Assembly (NCBI RefSeq): GCF_041675725.1
Contig: NZ_JBAYTI010000003.1
Location: 1-64,000, forward strand
Direction of reading: 5' to 3'
Length of the DNA: 64,000 nt
DNA from: Castellaniella sp041675725
Lineage (GTDB): Bacteria; Pseudomonadota; Gammaproteobacteria; Burkholderiales; Burkholderiaceae_B
The notes under the pieces: model-generated
Database searches by the model: none
The model's input: only the letters and a program-made list of their open reading frames with translations
Told to the model about the DNA's origin: nothing
Made by a program: the position numbers and the translations under genes
Part shown: in pieces, positions 18,589 through 27,010 of the stretch
Numbering within the stretch: the stretch's first letter is position 1
Layout of the letters: every line of letters starts with the position of its first letter

Positions 18589-19740
18589 TCACGGGTTCTT
18601 TGCACGCGCGGCCCGTAAACGCCCCACGATGCCATCGGGAAACCAGTACACGCACAACACGAACAGCAATCCCAGCCACAGCAGCCAGCGCTGCGGCGCG
18701 AACAAAGCCTGCCAAAGCGGCTGTTCAGGCCACAACTCCGCAAGGACGGCAAGCACGTCCTGCAAATAGCCCTGAGCCAGCAAAAACAGGGCGGCCCCCA
18801 AAACGGCGCCATACAGCGTGCCCATGCCCCCGATCACACACATGAGCAGGATGAACACCATGAGGTCGAAGCTCAGGGTGTTGGTCGGGCTGACGTAGCG
18901 ATTGAACAAGGCAAATGCAGCGCCCGCCAGGCAGGTGAGCAAGCCGGCCAGCACCACCGCGGCCGTGCGGTAACGCACCGTCCGATAGCCCAGCGCCCGC
19001 GCACGAAATTCATTTTCCCGAATGGCCAGCAGCACTTGTCCGAACGGAGACCGCACCACCCGCAAAAGAAGCAGCACGCCCCCCAGGGCCAGGGCGATAC
19101 TCGCGTAATACACCAGATGCCGTCCCGTAAACCGCAGGGAATAGCGCGCCTGTTCCCAGGCCGTGGCGGGATCGGACCATAGCCCGCGCAGCAGGCGGGG
19201 CACGTCCAGCCCCGGAAGGCGGGTCTGGAAAACATCGTGCCCCGGGCCCAGTGCAGCGGGCAGCCTCACGCGCAGGCCATCGGCGCCGCCCGTCAGCGGA
19301 TAGGCCTGCAGCACGAGGTGCAGGCAGGCAAAGGCGACGGCGAGCGTGGCCAGGGCAAAGAAAATGGCTTGTACGCGCAGGGTCAGTGCCCCCAGCACCA
19401 GCGCCAGCAGCAGGCTGAACAGCAGGGCAAGCCCGACACCCACTGCCACCGCGGTCAACGTGGGGCCCAGATGCAGCGTGGCCAGGGCCACGCCATAAGC
19501 CCCCAGGGCAAAGAACAGCGTATGGGCGAACGAGACCATATGGGCATAGCCCAGCATCAGGTCATAGGCGGCAGCCACGAGAATGAACACCCCCATGGTG
19601 CCCAGCAAGGTGAAGGCACGCACGTCGGCAAACAGGAAAGGGCCCCCCGCCAGACAGGCCAGCAACAGCAGCAAGACCGCCGAAAGCCACCGGCTAGCAG
19701 GCCGATCCCCCGAGAGCATTGCATCGATCATGGCGGCCAC
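18589..19740 (-). CDS. livM: Branched-chain amino acid-type ABC permease LivM
   Basis: A 383-residue inner-membrane permease of the LivM family with about ten hydrophobic segments. Diagnostic stretches are AAAYDLMLGYAHMVSFAHTLFF, the cytoplasmic loop SPFGQVLLAIRENEFRARALGY that contacts the ATPase, and VFILLMCVIGGMGTLYGAVLGA. The start is GTG 19740 or ATG 19731. It follows livH by about 10 bases. The substrate class (branched-chain amino acids, urea or other amides) cannot be fixed from the permease. Confidence 0.9.
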   Translation of the reverse strand: MAAMIDAMLSGDRPASRWLSAVLLLLLACLAGGPFLFADVRAFTLLGTMGVFILVAAAYDLMLGYAHMVSFAHTLFFALGAYGVALATLHLGPTLTAVAVGVGLALLFSLLLALVLGALTLRVQAIFFALATLAVAFACLHLVLQAYPLTGGADGLRVRLPAALGPGHDVFQTRLPGLDVPRLLRGLWSDPATAWEQARYSLRFTGRHLVYYASIALALGGVLLLLRVVRSPFGQVLLAIRENEFRARALGYRTVRYRTAAVVLAGLLTCLAGAAFALFNRYVSPTNTLSFDLMVFILLMCVIGGMGTLYGAVLGAALFLLAQGYLQDVLAVLAELWPEQPLWQALFAPQRWLLWLGLLFVLCVYWFPDGIVGRLRAARAKNP

Positions 19741-19750
19741 GTCACCCTGC

Positions 19751-20758
19751 CTAAGTGTCGGCCACGGGAATCAGGCCCCGTGGACGCCACATGAGTACCG
19801 CCATCATCAGCCCCACGACCGCGACCGAGGCCAGGGCCGGCAGCAGATAGCCGACGTACAGGTTGACCAGGCCCGCCAGCAGGGCGCCATAAAAACATCC
19901 GCGCACCGACCCCAGCCCGCCGAGGATGATCACCACGATGACCAGGATCAACAGCTCGTCGCCCATATGCGCCGTGATCACCTCCTGGTACAGACCCCAG
20001 AACATGCCGCCCAGCCCCGCCAGCATGGCCCCCAGGGTAAACACGGCCAGAAACACGGGCGCCATGCGATGCCCCAGCATCTCCACCATCTCGCGGTCTT
20101 CCACCCCTGCCCGTATTACGACGCCCCACCGGGTGCGCTCGAGCGCATGGATCACCAGCGCATACACCCCCAGGCCGAACAGGGCGGTCAGCAGACGAAA
20201 TTTTTCCAGGGCGAGCCCGCCGACCCAGGGCACGGACTGCGGCAAAACCAGCGAACCGCGCAATAGATCCGGGCGCGGCACGGCGATCGGGCTGGCGCCC
20301 CAGAATCCCTGCAGCAGCTGGGTCAGGATGATGGCACCGCCGACCGTCACCAGCATTTGCTTGAGATAATTGCCATAGACGGGGCGTATGACCAGCCGTT
20401 CGAACACCGCCCCCACCAGCCCAGCGACCGACATGGCCAGCAGCATCGCCGGCAGCAGGGCCAGCCACTGACCCCATACGGTGTCGGGCAAGGCCTGCGC
20501 CCGCACGACCCACCACGTGGCCCCTGCGAACGCCCCCAGGGAGATCAGGGCCCCATGGGCCAGGTTCAGGACCCGCAACAGACCGAAGGCAAGCGTCATT
20601 CCGGAAGCCATGAGAAACAGCATCGACCCCATTGCCAGCCCGCTGAGCGTCAGGACCAGCCAGGTTTTCACACCCATCGACAGCAGCCCGGCCAGCAGGA
20701 CCAACGACAACAACCGGTGATGGGGCCCGGGCAGCAACGTGCGCATCGCGGCCCTCAC
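19751..20758 (-). CDS. livH: Branched-chain amino acid-type ABC permease LivH
   Basis: A 335-residue LivH-family permease: LSGLAMGSMLFLMASGMTLAFGLLRVLNLAHGALISLGAF near the N-terminus, the ATPase-contact loop TRWGVVIRAGVEDREMVEMLG and VIIILGGLGSVRGCFYGALL. The GTG start at 20758 overlaps the livG stop (GTGA); an ATG four codons later is the alternative. It pairs with LivM to form the membrane channel. Confidence 0.9.
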   Translation of the reverse strand: MRAAMRTLLPGPHHRLLSLVLLAGLLSMGVKTWLVLTLSGLAMGSMLFLMASGMTLAFGLLRVLNLAHGALISLGAFAGATWWVVRAQALPDTVWGQWLALLPAMLLAMSVAGLVGAVFERLVIRPVYGNYLKQMLVTVGGAIILTQLLQGFWGASPIAVPRPDLLRGSLVLPQSVPWVGGLALEKFRLLTALFGLGVYALVIHALERTRWGVVIRAGVEDREMVEMLGHRMAPVFLAVFTLGAMLAGLGGMFWGLYQEVITAHMGDELLILVIVVIILGGLGSVRGCFYGALLAGLVNLYVGYLLPALASVAVVGLMMAVLMWRPRGLIPVADT

Positions 20759-21594
20759 GCGGGTGGCCCGCCCAGATAGACCGCCTGCACGTCGGCCGAA
20801 TCCATGACGCTGCCGGGCGAACCATCGGCCAGCACGCGTCCCTGGTGCAGGACGATGATACGCTGCGCCAACGAACGAACCACGTCCATCTTGTGCTCGA
20901 TCAGCAAAATGACACGATCCGCCCGCTGGTGCAGCTGCGCCACCAGATCGAGCATCGCGGGCACCTCTTCCACCGCCATCCCGGCCGTCGGCTCATCCAG
21001 CAGGCAAACCACAGGATCCTGCGCCAGCAGCAAGGCCATCTCCAGCTTGCGTCGCGCACCGTGCGGCAATGCATGCACCGGCTGCGACGCCAGGCCGGCG
21101 AGCTGGACTTGTTCGAGACAAGCCATGCCCCGGGCCCGCATGTCCGGCCGCCTGTCGGCCCGCTGCCACAGGCTGGCCGCCCGACCCTGCCGGGCCGTCA
21201 ACGCCAGGGCTACGTTCTCGATCACCGTCAGCGCCGAAAACAGCTGATTCATCTGAAAGACCCGGCCAAGGCCCCGCTGGGCGCGCTCTGGCATGCCCAA
21301 CGCAGTGATGTCCACCCCGGCGAGATGAACCGTGCCGCGGTCGGGCCGCAACTGCCCCGAGAGCAGATTGAAGAACGTGGTCTTGCCGGCCCCATTGGGG
21401 CCGACGATGGCCACCAGGCTGCCGTGCTGAAACGCAAGGGACACCCCGTCGACCACGACCTGCCCGCCCAGCGACACGGCCAGGTCACGCACATCGAGCA
21501 GGTCGGTGCCAACCTGCGGGCCGCCCTGGGGCCCGCCCTGGGGCCCGCGCGCGGCATGGGACGGTGCGGACCCGCCGCCCACGCCGACCGTCAT
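20755..21594 (-). CDS. livG: Branched-chain amino acid-type ABC ATPase LivG
   Basis: A 279-residue ATPase with Walker A GPNGAGKTT, Walker B VVCLLDEPTAG and the H-loop IEHKMDVV. The ABC signature reads LPHGARRKLE where LivG proteins commonly have L-S-x-G, so a proline replaces the usual serine; an effect on activity is possible but unproven. The N-terminal 30 residues contain a short Gly-Pro-Gln repeat and precede the conserved domain. The ATG at 21594 overlaps the upstream stop (ATGA). The usual second ATPase, LivF, is absent from this operon. Confidence 0.9.
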   Translation of the reverse strand: MTVGVGGGSAPSHAARGPQGGPQGGPQVGTDLLDVRDLAVSLGGQVVVDGVSLAFQHGSLVAIVGPNGAGKTTFFNLLSGQLRPDRGTVHLAGVDITALGMPERAQRGLGRVFQMNQLFSALTVIENVALALTARQGRAASLWQRADRRPDMRARGMACLEQVQLAGLASQPVHALPHGARRKLEMALLLAQDPVVCLLDEPTAGMAVEEVPAMLDLVAQLHQRADRVILLIEHKMDVVRSLAQRIIVLHQGRVLADGSPGSVMDSADVQAVYLGGPPA

Positions 21595-22817
21595 TCGCCG
21601 TTCTGGGGGGGTAGCGTGAGCTGCTCGACCGGAATGACGCCCAGCAGCTGAGGCACACCGGCTTGCACGGTACGCCCCGCGAACCAATCCGAGCGCTCTT
21701 GCGGCTGCAGCCTGAAGTGGTACATGACTTGCTGCGCTTGATGATCGGCCGGGCGGATGGTCTGCGGGCCCTTGGGCGAATCGAAGGTCAGGCCCTCGAA
21801 GGCCGCGATCAGGTCTTCGGCGTCCGAGGCGCCGCCGGATTTTTCGAGGGCCGCCACGATCGCCATGCCCTGCGCAAACCCCTGCGCAGTGAAATAATCG
21901 GGCGGCGTGCCGTATTTTTGCTGGTGGGCGCGCACAAAGTCATCGTTGACCGGGTTGTCGGGCAGTTCATAGTAATAATACGTGGCGCCTTCCATGCCAT
22001 CGAACGGCGCATACGTGGTCAGGATGGGCATCATGTCGCCCGGTGCGGCCAGCCGGATGCCCAGGCGTTCAGGATGCAGGTCATTGATCCGCCCGATGGG
22101 GTTGCTGGCGCCGGCCCACATCGAGAAAATCAACCGCCCGCCCGGGCATTCGCCGGCCTGGCCCAGTGCGTCGAACAGGCGCTGTGCGGCCGCCGTGAAG
22201 TCTGTCGTGTCGAACGGCAGGTATTCTTCGTGCACCACCTGTGCGCCCCGTGCCTGGGCGCCGTTCCGGTAGACTGCCACGCTGTCGCGCCCGAACACGT
22301 AGTCTTGGGCGATGGTGGCGACGCAAGTGCCGGGCCCGGTCGATGCAATGGCATTGGCCGTGGCATAAATAGAGGAGCTCTGGCCCACCCGTACCACGTG
22401 CCGGTTCCAGTCTTTCCCGGTAATCGAGTCGGCCACCCCTTCCGGCATGATGATGCGCCCGTACTCTTCGGCCAGTGGCATGACCGCAACCGCCACGCCC
22501 GAGGACATGGGCCCGACCACCAGATCAACCCCGTCCTGGGCATACGCCTCTTCGACCAGGGCCCGGCCCCGGTTCGGATCCATCTGGTCGTCTTTCAGCG
22601 TGAGCACGAGAGGCCGGCCCGCCACCTGCATACGGCCGGAAGTCGCGTAGTCCAGCCCCATTTCGAGGCCGCGCTGCAACTGTTCACCATAGGCCGTGAA
22701 GGCGCCGCTCAGGCTGGTGATGTGCGCAATGCGTATGGGCTCGGCGGCCTGGGCGGGTGCGAGCCCCACAAGGGCGGCCAGCGCCAGCGCAGCAGCCAAC
22801 ACAGTTGGGTTGGACAT
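21591..22817 (-). CDS. Periplasmic amino acid-binding protein of the Liv-type importer
   Basis: A 408-residue periplasmic-binding protein of the LivK/UrtA type (Peripla_BP_6). It has a signal peptide ending in APAQAAE near residue 25, then IRIAHITSLSGAFTAYGEQLQRG, DDQMDPNRGRALVEE and VVGPMSSGVAVAV. The ATG at 22817 has GGAG 6 bases upstream. It is the first gene of the operon binding protein-livG-livH-livM, with 4-base overlaps at two junctions. The ligand may be a branched-chain amino acid, but relatives bind urea, amides or aromatic acids. Confidence 0.9.
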   Translation of the reverse strand: MSNPTVLAAALALAALVGLAPAQAAEPIRIAHITSLSGAFTAYGEQLQRGLEMGLDYATSGRMQVAGRPLVLTLKDDQMDPNRGRALVEEAYAQDGVDLVVGPMSSGVAVAVMPLAEEYGRIIMPEGVADSITGKDWNRHVVRVGQSSSIYATANAIASTGPGTCVATIAQDYVFGRDSVAVYRNGAQARGAQVVHEEYLPFDTTDFTAAAQRLFDALGQAGECPGGRLIFSMWAGASNPIGRINDLHPERLGIRLAAPGDMMPILTTYAPFDGMEGATYYYYELPDNPVNDDFVRAHQQKYGTPPDYFTAQGFAQGMAIVAALEKSGGASDAEDLIAAFEGLTFDSPKGPQTIRPADHQAQQVMYHFRLQPQERSDWFAGRTVQAGVPQLLGVIPVEQLTLPPQNGE

Positions 22818-22907
22818 GACGACTCCGAAAAAGACAGTAAGAAAGCCCCATTTTAGGAAAAAAAAGACACCCACCATGGATTGCCCACGTTGGCAGCAGC
22901 GGCGAAC

Positions 22908-23675
22908 TCAGCCGAGGAATGCCGTCATCTGCCGCGCGGACACCTGCGGATCCAGCCCCGTATGGCAGAACAAGGTGCGCGGCACGCGCGCGCGCAGGAT
23001 CTGATCGCAATACACCTGATAGAGCGCGTGGATGTGCCCGATGGTCATCTCGCCCTTGCGCGCATGCACCACCTCGGCCGGACACGCGGCCACGACCAGC
23101 CGTTCAGGGCGCGGAACCATGGCACTCCAAAAACCATAGGCAGTCACCCGTTCCAGGGGCCGGTGCGGATCGCGCACGTGCCGCACGAAATAGTCGTAAA
23201 AATAACGGTCCAGCACCACAGGCGACCCGCGCCCGAACAACCCCCTGGACACTGAAAACGTGAGCCAGGCCAGCGGCAGGATCACCCACAGCAACCGCTC
23301 TTCGAGATCATTGCGGGTCGTGCCCCGGCGCACGTGAAACAGCACCCGCCTGAAATACCGCTTGAAGCGTTTGAACCGGTAACCCGCGCCCACCGGGCTT
23401 GCCAGGGCCGCATCGATCAACGTGGTCTTGCCGCTGCCATCGGGCCCGACCACCGCCACGGTGCGCGGGGCAGTCCAGTTGCAGACGCGCAGCCTTCGGG
23501 CCGGCCCGGCCAGCCGGACCGGCCCAGGGCCGTGGAATGGCGCCCCGGCCTGGGGCATCGACGGCTCCGACAGGTATTCGAACCGCCAGCGGCCCTGCTC
23601 ATGGTGCAGGATGAAGCTCAGCCCCGCCTGCTGGCAATACTGAAACACAGCCCATAGGGTTTCATTGCACAGCAC
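22908..23675 (-). CDS. P-loop protein resembling thymidylate kinase
   Basis: About 255 residues. The N-terminal 70 residues are not recognised. Next comes a P-loop, VAVVGPDGSGKTTLID, then a DRYFYDYFVRHVRDP stretch like the DR(Y/F) motif of thymidylate kinases, and a region with PERLVVAACPAEVVHARKGEM. Proteins of this type are often encoded beside polysaccharide genes, but here there is no such context. The start is inferred as GTG 23675, preceded by GGGGGA; the open frame runs further upstream through the divergent lipoprotein gene. The substrate is unknown. Confidence 0.65.
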   Translation of the reverse strand: MLCNETLWAVFQYCQQAGLSFILHHEQGRWRFEYLSEPSMPQAGAPFHGPGPVRLAGPARRLRVCNWTAPRTVAVVGPDGSGKTTLIDAALASPVGAGYRFKRFKRYFRRVLFHVRRGTTRNDLEERLLWVILPLAWLTFSVSRGLFGRGSPVVLDRYFYDYFVRHVRDPHRPLERVTAYGFWSAMVPRPERLVVAACPAEVVHARKGEMTIGHIHALYQVYCDQILRARVPRTLFCHTGLDPQVSARQMTAFLG

Positions 23676-23757
23676 AGATCCCCCAACTATTGAAATTTGC
23701 AACCGAACCCAGCTTATCAGTCTGCCACAGGTCGTGCTTGTGGTGTTTAATAGCAGC

Positions 23758-24270
23758 ATGAAACGATTCCGCCCCGTCGCCGGCCTGGTCCTGCCGACCA
23801 TCCTGCTGGCCGGCTGCACCAGCCTGACCGACATACCGCCCGGCACGCCCCTGGCGCAGGTCATCGCGCAATTCGGCCCCCCTACGCTAGAGTGCACCGA
23901 TCGAGACGGCCGACCCCGGGTGGTCTGGTCGCAGCAGCCCTTCGGGCAACGGGCCTGGGGCGCTTCGCTGAACGCCCAGGGCCAAGTGCAGCGCATCGAG
24001 CCGCTGCTGACCGACGCGCATTTCAGCCAGCTCGACGACGGCCCATGGACCCAGGCTCAGGTGCGCTGCGAATTCGGCCCACCCGCCCTCGTGGACTCGG
24101 TCGGGCTGCCATCGAACCGCCAGCTGGTGTACAGCTATCGATACAAGCAGGATCATGTATGGAACGCCCTCATGTTCGTCTTTTTCGGTCATGACGGCGC
24201 CTACGTCACCCGCCACCATCCCGGGCCGGATCCCCTGTATGAGCCCGAGGACCGCTTTCTTTCGTTCTGA
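23758..24270 (+). CDS. Predicted lipoprotein
   Basis: A 170-residue protein with a lipoprotein signal ending in LLAGC (cysteine at residue 20), so probably membrane-anchored in the cell envelope. The segment GTPLAQVIAQFGPP resembles the fold motif of BamE/SmpA-like small lipoproteins, repeated later as VRCEFGPP, but the assignment to that family is weak. The next gene starts 9 bases after its stop, so they may be co-transcribed. The function is unknown. Confidence 0.75.
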   Translation: MKRFRPVAGLVLPTILLAGCTSLTDIPPGTPLAQVIAQFGPPTLECTDRDGRPRVVWSQQPFGQRAWGASLNAQGQVQRIEPLLTDAHFSQLDDGPWTQAQVRCEFGPPALVDSVGLPSNRQLVYSYRYKQDHVWNALMFVFFGHDGAYVTRHHPGPDPLYEPEDRFLSF

Positions 24271-24279
24271 AGGCGGGGC

Positions 24280-25509
24280 ATGCTGAACGCGCTTTGGCTG
24301 GGTTTTTTCCTCATCGCGGCGCTTGCCGCAGGTGTCCAGTGGCTCGTGCTGGGCGACGCCGAGGTATTTGCCCGCCTGATCGCCAGCCTGTTCAACATGG
24401 CCGAGCTCTCGGTGCAGTTGATGCTGCTGCTGTTTGGCACGTTGACGCTGTGGATGGGCTTTTTGCGCATCGCTGAAGATGCCGGGCTGATTCGCATCCT
24501 GGCGCGCCTGCTGGGCCCCCTGTTCGCCCGCCTGATGCCGGGCGTACCGGCGGGCCATCCGGCGCTGGGCCTGATCACCTTGAATTATGCCGCCAATGCC
24601 CTCGGGCTGGACAACGCCGCCACCCCGATCGGCCTGCGCGCCATGCGGGCGCTGCAAACCCTGAATCCGCACCCGGAGACCGCCACCAACGCACAGATCC
24701 TGTTTCTGGTGCTGAATGCCTCGTCGCTGACCCTGTTGCCCGTGACCATTTTCATGTACCGCGTGCAGCAAGGAGCCGCTGATCCAACGCTGGTTTTTCT
24801 GCCCATCCTGCTGGCCACATCCGCGTCGACCCTGGCGGGGCTCATCTCGGTGGCCCTGATGCAGCGCCTGCGCCTGCTCGATCCCGTGGTCCTGGCCTGG
24901 GTGGGCGGTACCGCGCTGGTGCTGGGCGGCTTCATGGCCCTATTGGCCAGCCTGAGCGCCGCGGCCGTGGCGGCGTTGTCATCGCTGCTTGGCAATCTCG
25001 TGCTGTTCGGCCTGCTGGTCATTTTTCTTCTGGCGGGTCTGTGGCGACGCATTCCCGTCTATGAAAGCTTCATCGCGGGCGCCCGCGAGGGCTTCGACGT
25101 CTGCAAGGACCTGCTGCCATACCTGGTGGCCATGCTATGCGCCGTGGGCGTATTGCGGGCCTCGGGAGCGCTCGATGGCGCACTGGACGCCATTCGCTGG
25201 CTGAGCCAGCTGGCCGGGCTGGATACGCGCTTTGTCGATGCGCTGCCCACGGCGCTCGTCAAGCCTTTCTCGGGTAGTGCCGCGCGCGCGATGATGATCG
25301 AGACCATGCAGCACTTCGGCCCCGACAGTTTTCCGGCCCTGCTGGCCGCGACCATCCAAGGCAGCACGGAAACCACTTTTTATGTGCTGGCGGTGTATTT
25401 CGGGGCCGTCGGCGTACAGCGCGTGCGCCATGCCATCGGTTGTGCGCTGGTGGCCGACCTCGCAGGGGTACTGGCCGCCATCGGCGTGTGCTACTGGTTC
25501 TTTGGCTGA
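24280..25509 (+). CDS. SpmA-SpmB fused nucleoside-recognition domain membrane protein
   Basis: A 409-residue integral membrane protein with two nucleoside-recognition (Gate) domains in tandem. The first half matches SpmA (GHPALGLITLNYAANALGLDNAATPIGLRAM), the second SpmB (AREGFDVCKDLLPYLVAMLCAVGVLRASGALD, and GSTETTFYVLAVYFGAVG). In Bacillus, spmA and spmB are separate spore-maturation genes; in non-sporulating proteobacteria the fused form is common and its role is not established. Confidence 0.88.
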   Translation: MLNALWLGFFLIAALAAGVQWLVLGDAEVFARLIASLFNMAELSVQLMLLLFGTLTLWMGFLRIAEDAGLIRILARLLGPLFARLMPGVPAGHPALGLITLNYAANALGLDNAATPIGLRAMRALQTLNPHPETATNAQILFLVLNASSLTLLPVTIFMYRVQQGAADPTLVFLPILLATSASTLAGLISVALMQRLRLLDPVVLAWVGGTALVLGGFMALLASLSAAAVAALSSLLGNLVLFGLLVIFLLAGLWRRIPVYESFIAGAREGFDVCKDLLPYLVAMLCAVGVLRASGALDGALDAIRWLSQLAGLDTRFVDALPTALVKPFSGSAARAMMIETMQHFGPDSFPALLAATIQGSTETTFYVLAVYFGAVGVQRVRHAIGCALVADLAGVLAAIGVCYWFFG

Positions 25510-25546
25510 AGGCGGCCCGCAGCCATCGGGGCGGCACCGTTGGATC

Positions 25547-26329
25547 TCAGGCTGGATCGAATTCGCGGCTGTCGTGCCGCGCCAGCCCCCGCCGGTCGAT
25601 GCTGATCCAGCCCCCGCGCGGCGACCCGGGCTGATCATGCTCCCAGTCGGGCAGCACATAGCGTTGCGCCGGCGTGCCATGGATCTGGAACGTGTGCACG
25701 GCGGGCCGGTGCGTGTGCCCATGTACCAGCGTCGTGCAGCCGGCCGCCTGCAAGGCCTCGACCACTGCCTGCTCGTTGACATCCATGATCTGCAGCGTTT
25801 TCGCGCGCTGCGCGCGCTGGCTGTGCAGCCGCGCACGCCGCGCAATGGCGCGGCGCCATGCCAGCGGCAGCCCCAGGAACAAACGCTGCAGCCAGGGCTG
25901 GCGAACGATGCGTCGCAAGCGCTGGTAGGCCGAATCATCGACGCAGTATTCATCGCCATGAGCCAGCAGCAGCAGGCCCGCGTCGGTCTGCAGGCGCACC
26001 GGGGCCGCAAGCAGCCGTGCCCCCAGGCGATGGGCCAGCGCCGGCCCCATCAGGAAATCGCGATTCCCGTGCATGAGATACAGCGGCACGACGGCCGCCG
26101 TGCCGCCCAGGGCCTGCAAAGCCGCCAGCAGCCAGGCCGGCGGCTGTCGCAACGCGTAATCGTCGCCGATCCAGGCATCGAACAGGTCGCCGCACAGGAT
26201 CAGGGCATCGGCCTGTTGGCGGGCGGCTTCCAGAAAGCGGAAAAAGGCACGCGCGGTGCGCGGCCCATGGGCGCCCAGGTGAATGTCCGATGCCAGCCAG
26301 ACCGTACCGGACAGGGCCAGGGTGTTCAA
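25547..26329 (-). CDS. lpxH: UDP-2,3-diacylglucosamine diphosphatase
   Basis: A 260-residue metallophosphoesterase that hydrolyses UDP-2,3-diacylglucosamine to lipid X and UMP in lipid A synthesis. The metal-binding motifs are all present: ASDIHLG, CGDLFDAW, HGNRDF, AHGDEYC and HGHTHRP. The only in-frame start is TTG at 26329, directly after the TAA of the cyclophilin gene; no ATG or GTG is found before the first motif. Translation therefore likely depends on the upstream gene. Confidence 0.92.
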   Translation of the reverse strand: MNTLALSGTVWLASDIHLGAHGPRTARAFFRFLEAARQQADALILCGDLFDAWIGDDYALRQPPAWLLAALQALGGTAAVVPLYLMHGNRDFLMGPALAHRLGARLLAAPVRLQTDAGLLLLAHGDEYCVDDSAYQRLRRIVRQPWLQRLFLGLPLAWRRAIARRARLHSQRAQRAKTLQIMDVNEQAVVEALQAAGCTTLVHGHTHRPAVHTFQIHGTPAQRYVLPDWEHDQPGSPRGGWISIDRRGLARHDSREFDPA

Positions 26330-26980
26330 TTATTCGGTGAGCGTGGCGCTTTCTATGATGACGTCGTCGACCGGGACATCTTGGTGGAAGCCCTTGTTGC
26401 CGGTCTTGACCTTGCGGATTTCGTCGACCACCTCGGTGCCTTCGATTACGCGCCCGAACACGGCGTACCCCCAGCCGTTGGAGGTGGGGGCCGAGAAATT
26501 GAGGAAATCATTGTTGGCCACATTGATGAAAAACTGGGCGGTCGCCGAATGCGGGTCGGACGTGCGCGCCATGGCCAGCGTATAGGGTTCGTTTTTTAAG
26601 CCGTTGTCGGCCTCGTTTTTGATGGGCTTGTGGGTTTCTTTTTGCTTCAGGCCCGACTCGAAGCCCCCCCCCTGGATCATGAAATTGTCGATCACGCGAT
26701 GAAAGACCGTACCATCGTAAAAGCCCTCTTTTACATAAGTCAGAAAATTTTCGACCGTTACGGGAGCTTTTTCGGGGTTCAGCTCGATGAGGAGGTTGCC
26801 TTTGTTCGTGGTCAACTGGACCTTGGGTGTGCTCATGTCGTGATCTTTTGAAGAAGGGTTTGAATCGGCCGCGGCCACTGGCCCACAAGCCAGCATGAAG
26901 GCGCAGGCGACGCTGCAGAAGCGCACCGGCAAAGGGATGCGCGCGAAAGACGCCAGGGGCGGGAATGAAGGGTTCATCAT
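26330..26980 (-). CDS. Cyclophilin-type peptidyl-prolyl isomerase with N-terminal signal
   Basis: A 216-residue protein. Residues 49-216 are a complete bacterial cyclophilin (VFHRVIDNFMIQGGGF, SATAQFFINVANN, YAVFGRVIEG). Residues 1-38 look like an export signal ending in GPVAAADS. An internal ATG at 26836 (residue 49, MSTPKVQL) begins exactly where cytoplasmic PpiB proteins of relatives begin. The gene lies between a TPR-protein gene and lpxH on the same strand. Whether the product is periplasmic, cytoplasmic or both is open. Confidence 0.88.
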   Translation of the reverse strand: MMNPSFPPLASFARIPLPVRFCSVACAFMLACGPVAAADSNPSSKDHDMSTPKVQLTTNKGNLLIELNPEKAPVTVENFLTYVKEGFYDGTVFHRVIDNFMIQGGGFESGLKQKETHKPIKNEADNGLKNEPYTLAMARTSDPHSATAQFFINVANNDFLNFSAPTSNGWGYAVFGRVIEGTEVVDEIRKVKTGNKGFHQDVPVDDVIIESATLTE

Positions 26981-27010
26981 GATGAAGAAGACGGAATCAT
27001 GGAAACGGCG

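Noticed and set aside
21520..21550. Short GC-rich repeat in the 5' part of livG as a regulatory hairpin
   Set aside because: It is two adjacent copies of a 12-base unit encoding Gly-Gly-Pro-Gln; no convincing stem or regulatory context.
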